A stretch of 58,658 bases of DNA, from NCBI GenBank assembly GCA_016932995.1, contig JAFGBU010000032.1, forward strand, positions 1 through 58,658, in the 5' to 3' direction. The number at the start of each line of letters is the position of its first letter. Within the stretch, counting starts at the first letter, position 1. The translations under genes were made by a program, and so were the position numbers. The notes beneath the pieces are model-generated. The model was not told where the DNA came from, searched no databases, and saw only the letters and a program-made list of their open reading frames with translations. Of this stretch, positions 35,897 to 44,703 are shown piece after piece. Source of the stretch: Desulfovibrionaceae bacterium (GTDB taxonomy: Bacteria; Desulfobacterota; Desulfovibrionia; Desulfovibrionales; Desulfovibrionaceae).

Positions 35897-36961
35897 CTAC
35901 GCCCTCCACCTGAGCCTGTCGTCCAGGTCGCCCGCGGCCATGAGCGCCTTGAGCCTGGGCAGGCGGTTGCACCTCTGGCCCCGGAAGTCGTCCTCGGTCA
36001 GGCCGACCTGTTGAAAGAACCCGACCAGCTCCCGGCCGCCCGAGGCCAGGTCCCATTCGGGCCGGAAGTGGTCCTTGAGCCTGGTCAATATCTTGTTGAA
36101 CCCGACCCGGTAGGTGCGCGAGTCCGGGCCGTGCTCGCCGGTGAACACCAGCGTGCTGCCGGGCACGGCGCGCTGCGCGGCCTCGGCTATCCGGCGCACG
36201 GTGTAGTTGCCGTCCTTGATCCCGATGTTGAAGGCCTGGCGGTCCAGGAGGTCCCTGTCCGCGGTGAGCCCGGCGATGAACGCCGAGCACACGTCCTTGA
36301 TGTGGATGACCGGCCGCCAGGGCGTGCCGTCGCTCTTGATCTCGATGCCGCCGGTGGTGAAGGCGCAGGCCAGAAGGTTGTTGTACACGATGTCGCAGCG
36401 CAGCCTGGGGCTCGGCCCGAAGACCGTGGACGGCCGAAAATGGGTGACCATGAAGCCCGGGCCCGAGAGCCCGTTCAGGTCGCACTCGGCCCGCCACTTG
36501 GTCTTGGCGTAGGCGGTCACCGGGTTCTTCTCGGAGTCGTCCTCGTCCAGCTCGCGGCTGGTGTCCGAGACCCCGTACATGCTCTGGGACGAGGCGTAGA
36601 CAAAACGCCTGACCCCGGCCTTCTTGGCCGCCTCGGCCAGGCGCATGGTCGCCTGGTAGTTGATCTCCTCGGTCATCTCCGGGGCCAGCTCGCCCAAGGG
36701 GTCGTTGGACAGGGCGGCCAGGTGGATGACCGCGTCCGCGCCCTCGAAGTCCGCGGGCGCGGCCTCGCGGGTGTCCTTCATGATCTGGCGCTCGACCCGG
36801 GGGTCGAACTCGCAGACCTGGCACTCCGGGCCGAAGAACCCGGTGTCGTAGCCGATCACCCGGCAGCCGCGGGCGGCCAGCTCCGGGGTCAGCACGCAGC
36901 CTATGTAGCCCATGTTGCCCGTGACCAGGACGTTCTTTATGCTCTCTTTGGCCCGAGTCAT
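35897..36961 (-). CDS. Nucleotide-sugar epimerase/dehydratase (extended SDR)
   Basis: A 354-residue SDR with NVLVTGNMGYIGCVLTPEL, VIHLAALSNDPLGELAPEM, active-site YASSQSMYG and the Tyr-Lys pair in TAYAKTKWRAE, then FRPSTVFGPSPRLR and VIHIKDVCSAFI. It is the most upstream of three SDRs in the operon and is a candidate for the first step on GDP-heptose (4,6-dehydratase or 4-epimerase). The start at 36961 (MTRAKESIKNVLVTG) has an AAGGAAACG box. Confidence 0.87.
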   Translation of the reverse strand: MTRAKESIKNVLVTGNMGYIGCVLTPELAARGCRVIGYDTGFFGPECQVCEFDPRVERQIMKDTREAAPADFEGADAVIHLAALSNDPLGELAPEMTEEINYQATMRLAEAAKKAGVRRFVYASSQSMYGVSDTSRELDEDDSEKNPVTAYAKTKWRAECDLNGLSGPGFMVTHFRPSTVFGPSPRLRCDIVYNNLLACAFTTGGIEIKSDGTPWRPVIHIKDVCSAFIAGLTADRDLLDRQAFNIGIKDGNYTVRRIAEAAQRAVPGSTLVFTGEHGPDSRTYRVGFNKILTRLKDHFRPEWDLASGGRELVGFFQQVGLTEDDFRGQRCNRLPRLKALMAAGDLDDRLRWRA

Positions 36962-36983
36962 TGGTTTTCGTTTCCTTATGATC

Positions 36984-38216
36984 TTATAATGATGATCGCC
37001 CGGCCGACCCGGCGTCCGGGCCCAGGATGTCGCTGCGGACCACGTCGATAAGCCTTTTTCCGCCGCCGACCAGATAGGTCGGGCAGCCCGCGCTCCGGCC
37101 CGCCTGCACGTCGCGCTCGTCGTCCCCGACAAAGGGCGTGCGGCTCAAATCCAGGCAGAACTCCCGCTGGGCCTGGAAGAGCATGCCGGGCTTGGGCTTG
37201 CGGCACTCGCAGCCCTCGTCCCAGCCGTGCGGGCAGACGTAGATCGCGTCCACGTCCGCGTCCTGGGCCCTGAGATCCGCGCGCATGGCTCGGTGCACGG
37301 CCTCCAGGTCCTGGCCGGTCATCTCGCCCCGGGCGATCCCGGCCTGGTTCGAGACCACCAGGACCAAATACCCGGCCCGCTTGAGCAGCCGGACCGCCTC
37401 CAGGGCGCCCGGCAGCCAGACGAACTCATCGGGCCTGGTCACGTAGCGGGCTTTGGCAGGCTTTACGTTCAAAACCCCGTCCCGGTCAAGGATGACCGCG
37501 GGCCTGCGCCTCAGGAACTCCTCGGTCAGGCCGAGCCTGGCCTGGTCGCCCACCGAGTAGTAGCGGTGCTCGGTCAGGTAGGCGGCCAGGCCCCTGTCGG
37601 CCACCAGCCGGGGGTAGACCGCGGCCTCGAAGTTGACGTCGGCCTCGGGTATGAGCCCGAGCAGGTCCCGGTCCATGATCACGAACCCGATGTCCACGCC
37701 ATTTAGGCCCTCGGCGGTCCTGGTCTTGTCGTAGACCTCGACCAGGTTGTCCGGGCCGACCCTGAGGTTGTCCCTGGTGTAGCCGTCCTTGTTGGCGTAG
37801 ACCACGACCTGGGCCGGGACGCCCATGTCCAGGTATCCGGCCCACATCCTGTCGAAGTCCATGGGCCAGTAGTTGTCGCAGTACATGAGCAGGAAGCGCT
37901 CGTCCACGAGGTCCCTGGCCAGCCTGAGCCTGGTCCCGGTGTCGTTGTCCACCGCGGTCACCGAGTAGTCCACGCGCAGGCCGAACCCGGAGCCGTCCCC
38001 GAAGTGCTCCCGAATCTTTTCCGGCAGGTAGCCCAGAAGCATCAGCACGCGCTCAAAGCCCTGATTCTTGAGCTGCTCGACCAGGTACTCCAGGAACGGG
38101 CGGCCGTGGAAGGGGATCATGGGCTTGGGCAGGGAGTCGGTCAGGGGTCTGAGCCTGGTCCCCCTGCCCCCGGCCAGGATCACGGCCTGGCGGGGCCTGT
38201 GTTCTCGGGGGCGCAT
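36984..38216 (-). CDS. hddC-gmhB: Fused heptose-1-P guanylyltransferase (HddC) and heptose-1,7-bisphosphatase (GmhB)
   Basis: A 410-residue bifunctional enzyme. Residues 1-235 are a sugar-1-phosphate nucleotidyltransferase: AVILAGGRGTRLRPLTDSLP with the lysine in PKPMIPFHGRP, MYCDNYWPM and NGVDIGFVIMD. Residues 240-410 are a HAD phosphatase of the GmhB type: DRDGVLN (Asp244/Asp246), VVSNQAGIARG, the zinc-binding CPHGWDEGCECRKPKPGM and FVGDDERDVQAG. It would remove the 7-phosphate and load GMP. The ATG shares one base with the gmhA stop (TGATG), so translation is coupled. Confidence 0.92.
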   Translation of the reverse strand: MRPREHRPRQAVILAGGRGTRLRPLTDSLPKPMIPFHGRPFLEYLVEQLKNQGFERVLMLLGYLPEKIREHFGDGSGFGLRVDYSVTAVDNDTGTRLRLARDLVDERFLLMYCDNYWPMDFDRMWAGYLDMGVPAQVVVYANKDGYTRDNLRVGPDNLVEVYDKTRTAEGLNGVDIGFVIMDRDLLGLIPEADVNFEAAVYPRLVADRGLAAYLTEHRYYSVGDQARLGLTEEFLRRRPAVILDRDGVLNVKPAKARYVTRPDEFVWLPGALEAVRLLKRAGYLVLVVSNQAGIARGEMTGQDLEAVHRAMRADLRAQDADVDAIYVCPHGWDEGCECRKPKPGMLFQAQREFCLDLSRTPFVGDDERDVQAGRSAGCPTYLVGGGKRLIDVVRSDILGPDAGSAGRSSL

Positions 38217-38791
38217 CAACTCTCGTCCGAGGCCAAAATCTCCATGAACCTGCGCATGATCATGTGCGTGACCACCAGGTGCAGGTCCTCGACGATCTGC
38301 ATGTCCTGGGCCGGCACGACCAGGGCCGTGGCGGCCAATTTGGCCAGCCTGCCGCCGTCGAACCCGGTCAGGGCCACGGTCGCGGCCCCGGCCCGGGCGG
38401 CGAAGTCCACGGCCCGGAGCACGTTCTCGGAGTTGCCGCTGCCGGATATGCCCATGACCAGGTCCCCGGGGCTCAAAAAATTCTTGAGCTGCTCCACGAA
38501 GATGTCCTCGTAGCAGCAGTCGTTGGCATAGGCCAACATGGTGGGCACGTTGTCGTTCAGGCTGATGACCCTGAAGCGCTTGTCCCGGCCGAAGCTCACG
38601 CCCTTGTTCAGGTCGCAGGCCAGGTGCGAGGCGCAGGACGCGCTGCCGCCGTTGCCCATGACGAATATCCGGGCCCCGGCCCTGTAGGCCTCGGCCAGGG
38701 CGTTGACCACGGCCTCGAACTCGGCGAGCGAAAGCCGGTCGCAGGTCCGCTTCAGGGCCTCGAGATAGCCTTGCGCGAATGATCGGCTCAT
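38216..38791 (-). CDS. gmhA: Sedoheptulose-7-phosphate isomerase
   Basis: A 191-residue SIS-domain isomerase that makes D-glycero-D-manno-heptose 7-phosphate. Motifs are FVMGNGGSASCASHLACDL, ISLNDNVPTMLAYANDC, GISGSGNSENVLRA, and the catalytic glutamate/histidine region near the end, QIVEDLHLVVTHMI. It is the first gene of the ten-step minus-strand operon and is divergent from the heptosyltransferase-type gene, so the 169-nt gap at 38792-38960 should hold both promoters. Confidence 0.92.
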   Translation of the reverse strand: MSRSFAQGYLEALKRTCDRLSLAEFEAVVNALAEAYRAGARIFVMGNGGSASCASHLACDLNKGVSFGRDKRFRVISLNDNVPTMLAYANDCCYEDIFVEQLKNFLSPGDLVMGISGSGNSENVLRAVDFAARAGAATVALTGFDGGRLAKLAATALVVPAQDMQIVEDLHLVVTHMIMRRFMEILASDES

Positions 38792-38960
38792 CCAGTCCTT
38801 CCTGTGTCGCTGATTCGCCGCGGCCGAACGCCAGCCGGCCGCGACGCCGAATATCTACCACCACCTCCGGCCAAAGACAATCGCGGCCAAGGGGCTTGCC
38901 TAACCCGGGTTCTGCAATTACTGAAGGCGTACCCGGCAAACGGCCCAAAAGGAACACTCC

Positions 38961-40004
38961 ATGGACCTGTCCAGGCTCAAGGGCTTCGAGCCCGAACGCA
39001 TCCTGCTCTGCCAGCTTCGGCAGATCGGCGACGTGGTCCTGCTGACCCCGGCCATCGGCATGCTCAAGGCCAGGTACCCCAAGGCCTCGATCCACGTGTA
39101 CACCGAGAAGAAGTGCGCGCCGGTGCTCGAAAACAACCCCGACGTGGCCGGGGTCTTCGAGGTCGACAAGTCCCTGGGCCTTTGGGACAGCCTCGCGTTC
39201 TACAAAAGGGTCGGCCGGGCCGGGTTCGATCTGATCATCGACTTCCAGCAGCTCCCCCGCTGCCGCTGGATGCTCATGTTCAGCAAGGCCAAGGTCAAGC
39301 TGACCTTTGAGCCGCCGTGGTACAACCGCTGGCTGTACACCCACTGGGCCCCGCACGGCGGGCCATACGCGGCCCAGTGCAAGGCCGGGGTCCTGTCCGC
39401 CCTGGGGCTTGAGTGGCAGGGCCAGAGGCCGCGCATGTACCTGAGCCAGGCCGAGGCGGCCTGGGCCGACAAGTACCTGGCCGAGCGCGGCCTTGGGCCC
39501 GGAGAGGTCCTGGTGACCGTGGACCCGACCCACCGCAGGCCCACGCGCCGCTGGCCGGCCACTCATTTCGCCCGGGTCCTGGACCTGGCCGTGGAGGCCG
39601 AGCCGAGGCTCAGGTTCCTGCTGCTCTACGGCCCGGGCGAGCGGGGCACGGCTGAAAGGGTCCTTAACGCGAGCGCGCGGCCCGGGCGCATGATCCTGCC
39701 CCAGGAGGTGGTCGGCCTGCGCCAGATGGCCGCGCTCATCCAGCGGGCCGGGCTGCAGTTCGGCAACTGCTCCGCGCCCAGGCACTTCGCCGTGGCCCTG
39801 GACACCCCGTCCCTGACCGTGCGCGGCGCGACCAGCGACGCCTGGACCTACCCCGGCCCAAACCACGAGGACGTGTCCCTGGGCCTGGACTGCCAGCCCT
39901 GCAACCTGAACGCCTGCCCCCTGGGCGACCCGCCGCCCTGCCTTGCGGACCTGGGCCCGGAAGCGGTCCTGCCCAGGCTCCTGGCCATGCTGCCCCGCAG
40001 CTAG
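38961..40004 (+). CDS. GT9-family heptosyltransferase-like glycosyltransferase
   Basis: A 347-residue GT-B enzyme of the ADP-heptose:LPS heptosyltransferase family. Family signatures are ILLCQLRQIGDVVLLTPAIGML at the N-terminus, DLIIDFQQL, VTVDPTHRRPTRRWPATHF at the start of the C-lobe, and GLQFGNCSAPRHFAVALDTPSL, where the usual GNDSG donor loop is altered to GNCSA. Cysteines near the end (CQPCNLNACPLG) are common in the family. A GGAACACTCC box precedes the ATG. It probably adds a heptose to core LPS. Confidence 0.85.
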   Translation: MDLSRLKGFEPERILLCQLRQIGDVVLLTPAIGMLKARYPKASIHVYTEKKCAPVLENNPDVAGVFEVDKSLGLWDSLAFYKRVGRAGFDLIIDFQQLPRCRWMLMFSKAKVKLTFEPPWYNRWLYTHWAPHGGPYAAQCKAGVLSALGLEWQGQRPRMYLSQAEAAWADKYLAERGLGPGEVLVTVDPTHRRPTRRWPATHFARVLDLAVEAEPRLRFLLLYGPGERGTAERVLNASARPGRMILPQEVVGLRQMAALIQRAGLQFGNCSAPRHFAVALDTPSLTVRGATSDAWTYPGPNHEDVSLGLDCQPCNLNACPLGDPPPCLADLGPEAVLPRLLAMLPRS

Positions 40005-40016
40005 GGGGCTGCGGCC

Positions 40017-40976
40017 ATGGCCGACCGGATCACCGTGGCCCTCTACCCGCACCGGCCCGAGGCCCTGGACCGGGCCGCGCGGCTCATGCAGGGCCACGAC
40101 GCGGTCATCCTGGAGGAGCCCGAGACCCCGGGCTTCGCGGACATGCTCTCCGGCCGCCTGGAGGTGGACGAGTACCTGCTCGGCGTGGACTTCGAGTACC
40201 CGGTCCTGGCCAGGCGAACCTGCGACCTGGCCAGGCGGCTGTTCGGCCAGGGCAAGGCCGTGCTCCAGGTCGACCCGTTCATGGACCGGCTCATGGCCGT
40301 GCATGAACTCCTGGGCAGCGGCGCGGGCCCCGGGGACGTGCTGGCCGACCCGGACCTGGCCCCGGTGTACCGGGCCGAGCGGGCCTGGACCCGGACCCTC
40401 GTGGACTTCTACAAGAAATCCATCGGCCCCTCGTTCTCCGAGGCCGTGGCCGCGGTCATCGAGTTCGCCGGGGCCGACGCGGCCCGGGGCAGGCTCAGGG
40501 ACGCGATGCGCGCAAGCTCGCTCGCGCGCCTGGCAAGGGGTATGGGCGCGGCCTTTGTGGAGGCCGGCTACATCCACATCTACCTGCTCCGGGAACTCAA
40601 GCGCTTGTTGGGGCCCAAAATCAAACTGGCCTGCGCCCTGCCCCTTGGTCCGGTGTTCAGGGCCCTGTGCGGCCGGGCCCAGGCCCTTGGCCCGGGCGAC
40701 GTGCTCACCCTGCTTCTGACCTTCAGGCCCGGACACAGGGGCCAAAGGCTCGGCCTGCTGGCCGCGCGCAGCCTGATCCACAGCAAGATCGCGTTGAAGG
40801 AGGAAATCCCGGCCGCCCGGGGCGAGTTCCCCCACGCCCGCGACCAGGTCTACGCCAACTCCGTCACCCGCCGGCTGTCCATGGCCGACTGCCAGGGGCT
40901 GCACCGGGACCTGCGCGGCCTGGGCACCCGGGAGTCCAGGAACAAGGTCGAAGGGTTTCTGGCCGGCCGCGGCTAG
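40017..40976 (+). CDS. Conserved hypothetical protein, co-transcribed with heptosyltransferase
   Basis: A 319-residue soluble protein that I do not recognise. It opens with DRITVALYPHRPEALDRAAR, then VILEEPETPGFADML and YLLGVDFEYPVLARRTCDL, a helical middle (SSLARLARGMGAAFVEAGY) and a basic C-terminus. The ILEEP glutamates and the alpha/beta pattern suggest an enzyme. It follows the GT9 gene by 12 nt with a GGGGG box, so the two share a transcript. Its TAG stop lies in a CTAG shared with the stop of the convergent permease gene. Confidence 0.7.
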   Translation: MADRITVALYPHRPEALDRAARLMQGHDAVILEEPETPGFADMLSGRLEVDEYLLGVDFEYPVLARRTCDLARRLFGQGKAVLQVDPFMDRLMAVHELLGSGAGPGDVLADPDLAPVYRAERAWTRTLVDFYKKSIGPSFSEAVAAVIEFAGADAARGRLRDAMRASSLARLARGMGAAFVEAGYIHIYLLRELKRLLGPKIKLACALPLGPVFRALCGRAQALGPGDVLTLLLTFRPGHRGQRLGLLAARSLIHSKIALKEEIPAARGEFPHARDQVYANSVTRRLSMADCQGLHRDLRGLGTRESRNKVEGFLAGRG

Positions 40977-41476
40977 GCCCCGGCCGCCCGGTCCCAGAGC
41001 AGCTGGCCGACCAGGCCGATCAGGATCGGGAACACCAGGCTCGCGGCCAGGCGGCAGAGGGTGAAGCGCCAGCCCATGATGGGCACCTCGAAGATCAATG
41101 TCCGGTGCGCGGCCATGAGCGCCCAGGAGCTCAAAAAGGCCATGACCGCGCCTGCCGAGGCCCCGGCCTTGAGCAGGACCGCCAGGATGGGGAAGAGCAC
41201 GAACGGGCCGCCCGGGGCCAGGGCCCCGGCCAAGGTGCCGGTGAGCAGGCCGCGCAGTCCGGACTCCTGACCCAGCCACCTGCCCAGCAGGTCCGGGGGC
41301 ACGACCTTGGTCATCATGCCGGCCAGGATGAAGGCCGGTATGAGGATGGGCAGGATGTCGAGGAGCATGCCCCCGCCGTCCTTGAGGCCCTCCAGGGCCA
41401 GGTCCGGGCCCTTTCTGAAGGCCAGAAAGCTCGCCAAAAGGGCCAGGGCCAGCATTATCCAGAAGGTGGACTTCAC
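40973..41476 (-). CDS. Small permease (ArsP/DUF318-like half-protein)
   Basis: A 167-residue membrane protein with four to five helices: an N-terminal anchor, LLDILPILIPAFILAGMMTKVV, TGTLAGALAPGGPFVLFPILAVLLKAG, and ASAGAVMAFLSSWALMA. The glycine/proline loop GALAPGGPFV resembles the core repeat of DUF318 permeases, but the protein is half their length. The GTG start at 41476 is fixed by GAGGTGA 6 nt upstream. Any longer frame runs through non-coding sequence. The substrate is unknown; possibly arsenic or metal-organic compounds. Confidence 0.78.
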   Translation of the reverse strand: MKSTFWIMLALALLASFLAFRKGPDLALEGLKDGGGMLLDILPILIPAFILAGMMTKVVPPDLLGRWLGQESGLRGLLTGTLAGALAPGGPFVLFPILAVLLKAGASAGAVMAFLSSWALMAAHRTLIFEVPIMGWRFTLCRLAASLVFPILIGLVGQLLWDRAAGA

Positions 41477-41914
41477 GAAAATCACCTCGCGGCTCTGATG
41501 AACGGGACCAGGCCCGCCGGGGCCAGCATAAGGGCTGTCAGGCCCGGAGAAAAGGGGAAATGTCCAGGGGCGGGGAAAAGCTCCGGCGGGCTCAAGGACT
41601 TGGGCCTCAAGGGCGACGATCAAATCCACAGGGCCTGAACTTCCTCTTTGCAAGGGCTCGGCTGGAGCGGCAAAGGTCTTGTCCGGGTCATGGCCCTTGG
41701 TTTCCAAGTGCTTCGCAACCGAATCAAGGCGCCCCCATCCCCAGGTCCGAAGGCGGGCGCGACCGGCCCTGCGGCCCGGCCCCAAACCAAGCCCTTTCTT
41801 GCCGCGCCGGGGAACGAAAGCCCCTTTGAGCGCAGCCCAGGGCGAGATGCACGACCGAGCTTGACCTTGTTCCGCCTCCGACCCGCCCAAACAACAGAGG
41901 GCCCTTGTGGCCGA
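41477..41914. other. Gene-free stretch, 438 nt
   Basis: No convincing coding frame on either strand; the open frames here are Arg/Pro/Gly-rich and lack ribosome sites. Bases 41800-41850 (around CGGGGAACGAA and CGCAGCCCAGG) resemble 42762-42812 beyond the NYN gene at roughly 70 percent by eye, which hints at a diverged repeat bracketing that gene. Otherwise I see nothing definite. Confidence 0.5.
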
Positions 41915-42532
41915 TCAGGCCCAAGAAGCAGGTTTCATCAGTTGGCTGCCCTTCTGCTCATCAATTACCAGCGGATTTGGGAACTGGCTCCTGGCCAAGT
42001 GTTTCCTTTTGATCCTCGCCGCGGAATCACAGTGTTTTTTCAAATCTTCGGCTGATCTATTATAAGGTATTATAACTTGAATATGCTTCTGAGGCGCTAC
42101 TTGGCGTACAGCTTTCACCGCTGGAACCAGGTCACTATCACAGCTAAATATAATAGCTTTATCATATTCATCGAGCATGGCTAATTTTAATAAGTAGATA
42201 GCTATATTAACATCAGTTTCTTTTTCCTCAAAGGTTGAATATTCCCGCTTGCAAAGAGCCCTACATCTTTTTGTTACCTTTTTAAATTTTCCAAGTACAA
42301 TATCTACACCTGAAAACTCTAGGGCTCTAATATAATTTTGATGCCTAGAAACCTTGTCGGAATTCCATTTTGCCAGGGCAGAAAAATAATATATCTTGCG
42401 TAACCGCTCTTTACTTTTCGCAATAAAAGCATTTGCAAGCGCAGAGTAGTTTAGCCACTTATATTCGTCACAAACACCATCCAAGGAATGGTATACGTTA
42501 AATCCATCTACGAAGGCTATCACTCTATCCAT
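41915..42532 (-). CDS. NYN/PIN-like domain RNase (LabA/DUF88 type)
   Basis: A 205-residue predicted endoribonuclease. Metal-binding acids are visible in VIAFVDGFNVYHSL (N-terminus), EKETDVNIAIYLLKLAML and IIFSCDSDLVPAVKAVRQ, the standard NYN order. A Cys-rich patch (CRALCKREYS) and a basic tail are present. The DNA is strikingly A+T-rich beside its neighbours and uses different codons, so recent transfer is likely. Start ATG 42532 has a GAGA box; a TTG two codons upstream is possible. Just upstream is a terminator-containing structured leader. Likely roles are RNA decay, defence or toxin-like; this is inference. Confidence 0.83.
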   Translation of the reverse strand: MDRVIAFVDGFNVYHSLDGVCDEYKWLNYSALANAFIAKSKERLRKIYYFSALAKWNSDKVSRHQNYIRALEFSGVDIVLGKFKKVTKRCRALCKREYSTFEEKETDVNIAIYLLKLAMLDEYDKAIIFSCDSDLVPAVKAVRQVAPQKHIQVIIPYNRSAEDLKKHCDSAARIKRKHLARSQFPNPLVIDEQKGSQLMKPASWA

Positions 42533-42970
42533 AATCAATCTCGTTTTAAAAAGAAAAGCCCGCTGTCTGGCGGGCCGTTTCTTTCAAGTCCGGCTCCACC
42601 GGGAGCCGGGGTCTGGCGGGCACAGGCCCGACCAGAGGGGTTACTGTTCAGTTAATCCCCTCCTTGGGCCATGTCAACAAATTTTTAACACTATCCCTTC
42701 GTGTTTCATAAGCATAGCCGGGCAGCGGCACTCTGGCCCTCAACATCCCTGGGCGACAGGACCCCGTTGTCGCCACCCGGGGACGAATGTCCATTTGGCC
42801 GCAGCCCTGGACCACGGATCGTGCTTCACTCCTCGAACTCGGCCCCGTCTTTTCATGCCCTTGGCGGCAAAGGCCAACTTGGGCCGGCAGGTATAACCTG
42901 GCGCGGCTGCCCCCCAATGGCTTGGCCGCTGTTTTCAGCGCTCGGCGCTTCGGACCGCCGAGGCCCGGCC
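42533..42970. other. Gene-free stretch, 438 nt, holding the NYN leader
   Basis: The part nearest the NYN gene (42548-42677) is a promoter and hairpin leader, described separately. The part from 42678 to 42970, behind the sigma-54 activator stop, has no believable gene or terminator. It includes the 42762-42812 segment that resembles 41800-41850. Confidence 0.5.
42548..42677 (-). promoter_or_regulatory. Structured leader with terminator/anti-terminator arrangement before the NYN gene
   Basis: On the minus strand a -35 TTGACA (42677-42672) after an A+T-rich stretch is followed 17 nt later by a weak -10 (TAACTG). The leader then folds into hairpin H1 (42636-42612), hairpin H2 (arms CCGGCTCC/GGAGCCGG, 42609-42590), and a Rho-independent terminator: arms GCCCGC/GCGGGC (42575-42558) and TTTTCTTTTT. 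It ends 16 nt before the NYN ATG. The 11-mer GCCCGCCAGAC occurs both in the H1 3-prime arm and in the terminator 5-prime arm, so the H1 5-prime arm can pair with either. This permits anti-termination or a separate small RNA of about 90 nt. Confidence 0.6.
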
Positions 42971-44317
<1,347 letters not shown>

Positions 44318-44504
44318 GAGGCCCCCTTGGCCCGCCCGATGGACAGGGCCGCTCGCAGGACCGGCCTCACCCGCAGGGATGCCGGTCATTGGCCTATATG
44401 CCACCTTCAAGGACACGCGTAAAGGCCAAGGACCCTTTTTTGGATAAAAAAGGTGCGGATTGTTCCCCGGCATTGTGTCAACCGGGGCATATCGTTCCCT
44501 GATT

Positions 44505-44537
44505 CGATCGCCGCCCGAGGCCCTTGGGCGGCGATCG
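44505..44537. promoter_or_regulatory. Perfect palindrome, candidate upstream activator site
   Basis: Arms CGATCGCCGCCC (44505-44516) and GGGCGGCGATCG (44526-44537) are perfect inverted repeats with a 9-nt spacer. The centre lies about 100 nt upstream of the predicted sigma-54 start, the usual distance for an enhancer-binding protein site. Two weaker palindromes are nearby: CCCCGG/CCGGGG at 44465-44487 and CCTTTTTT/AAAAAAGG at 44434-44453. Binding by the neighbouring activator is inference. Confidence 0.6.
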
Positions 44538-44596
44538 AGGCCAAACATCGAGCTATCCTTCCGGGTTGGAATCAATCCCTTGGCCGGGCCGATTTG

Positions 44597-44612
44597 TGGC
44601 CCGCGATTTGCT
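44597..44612 (+). promoter_or_regulatory. Sigma-54 (-24/-12) promoter of the cytochrome operon
   Basis: TGGCCCGCGATTTGCT matches the RpoN consensus TGGCACG-N4-TTGCW with one mismatch; the invariant GG and GC are at the correct spacing. Initiation is expected near 44623, about 80 nt before the ATG at 44704. The divergent sigma-54 activator gene and the palindrome at 44505 support it. Confidence 0.85.
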
Positions 44613-44703
44613 GTTGCCTGGTTGAGCCGCGGACCAGGCCGCGCCCGGCCGCAAGTCAGGACCCGGGGCAGCGGCCTTTGAACCACGGCCAAGGGAGGGG
44701 GAG

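Noticed and set aside
36984-41279. A 1431-codon open frame on the minus strand
   Set aside because: Only 36984-38216 is coding (HddC-GmhB). The rest is the shadow of gmhA, the GT9 gene and the 40017 gene, with the low-complexity composition expected in G+C-rich DNA.
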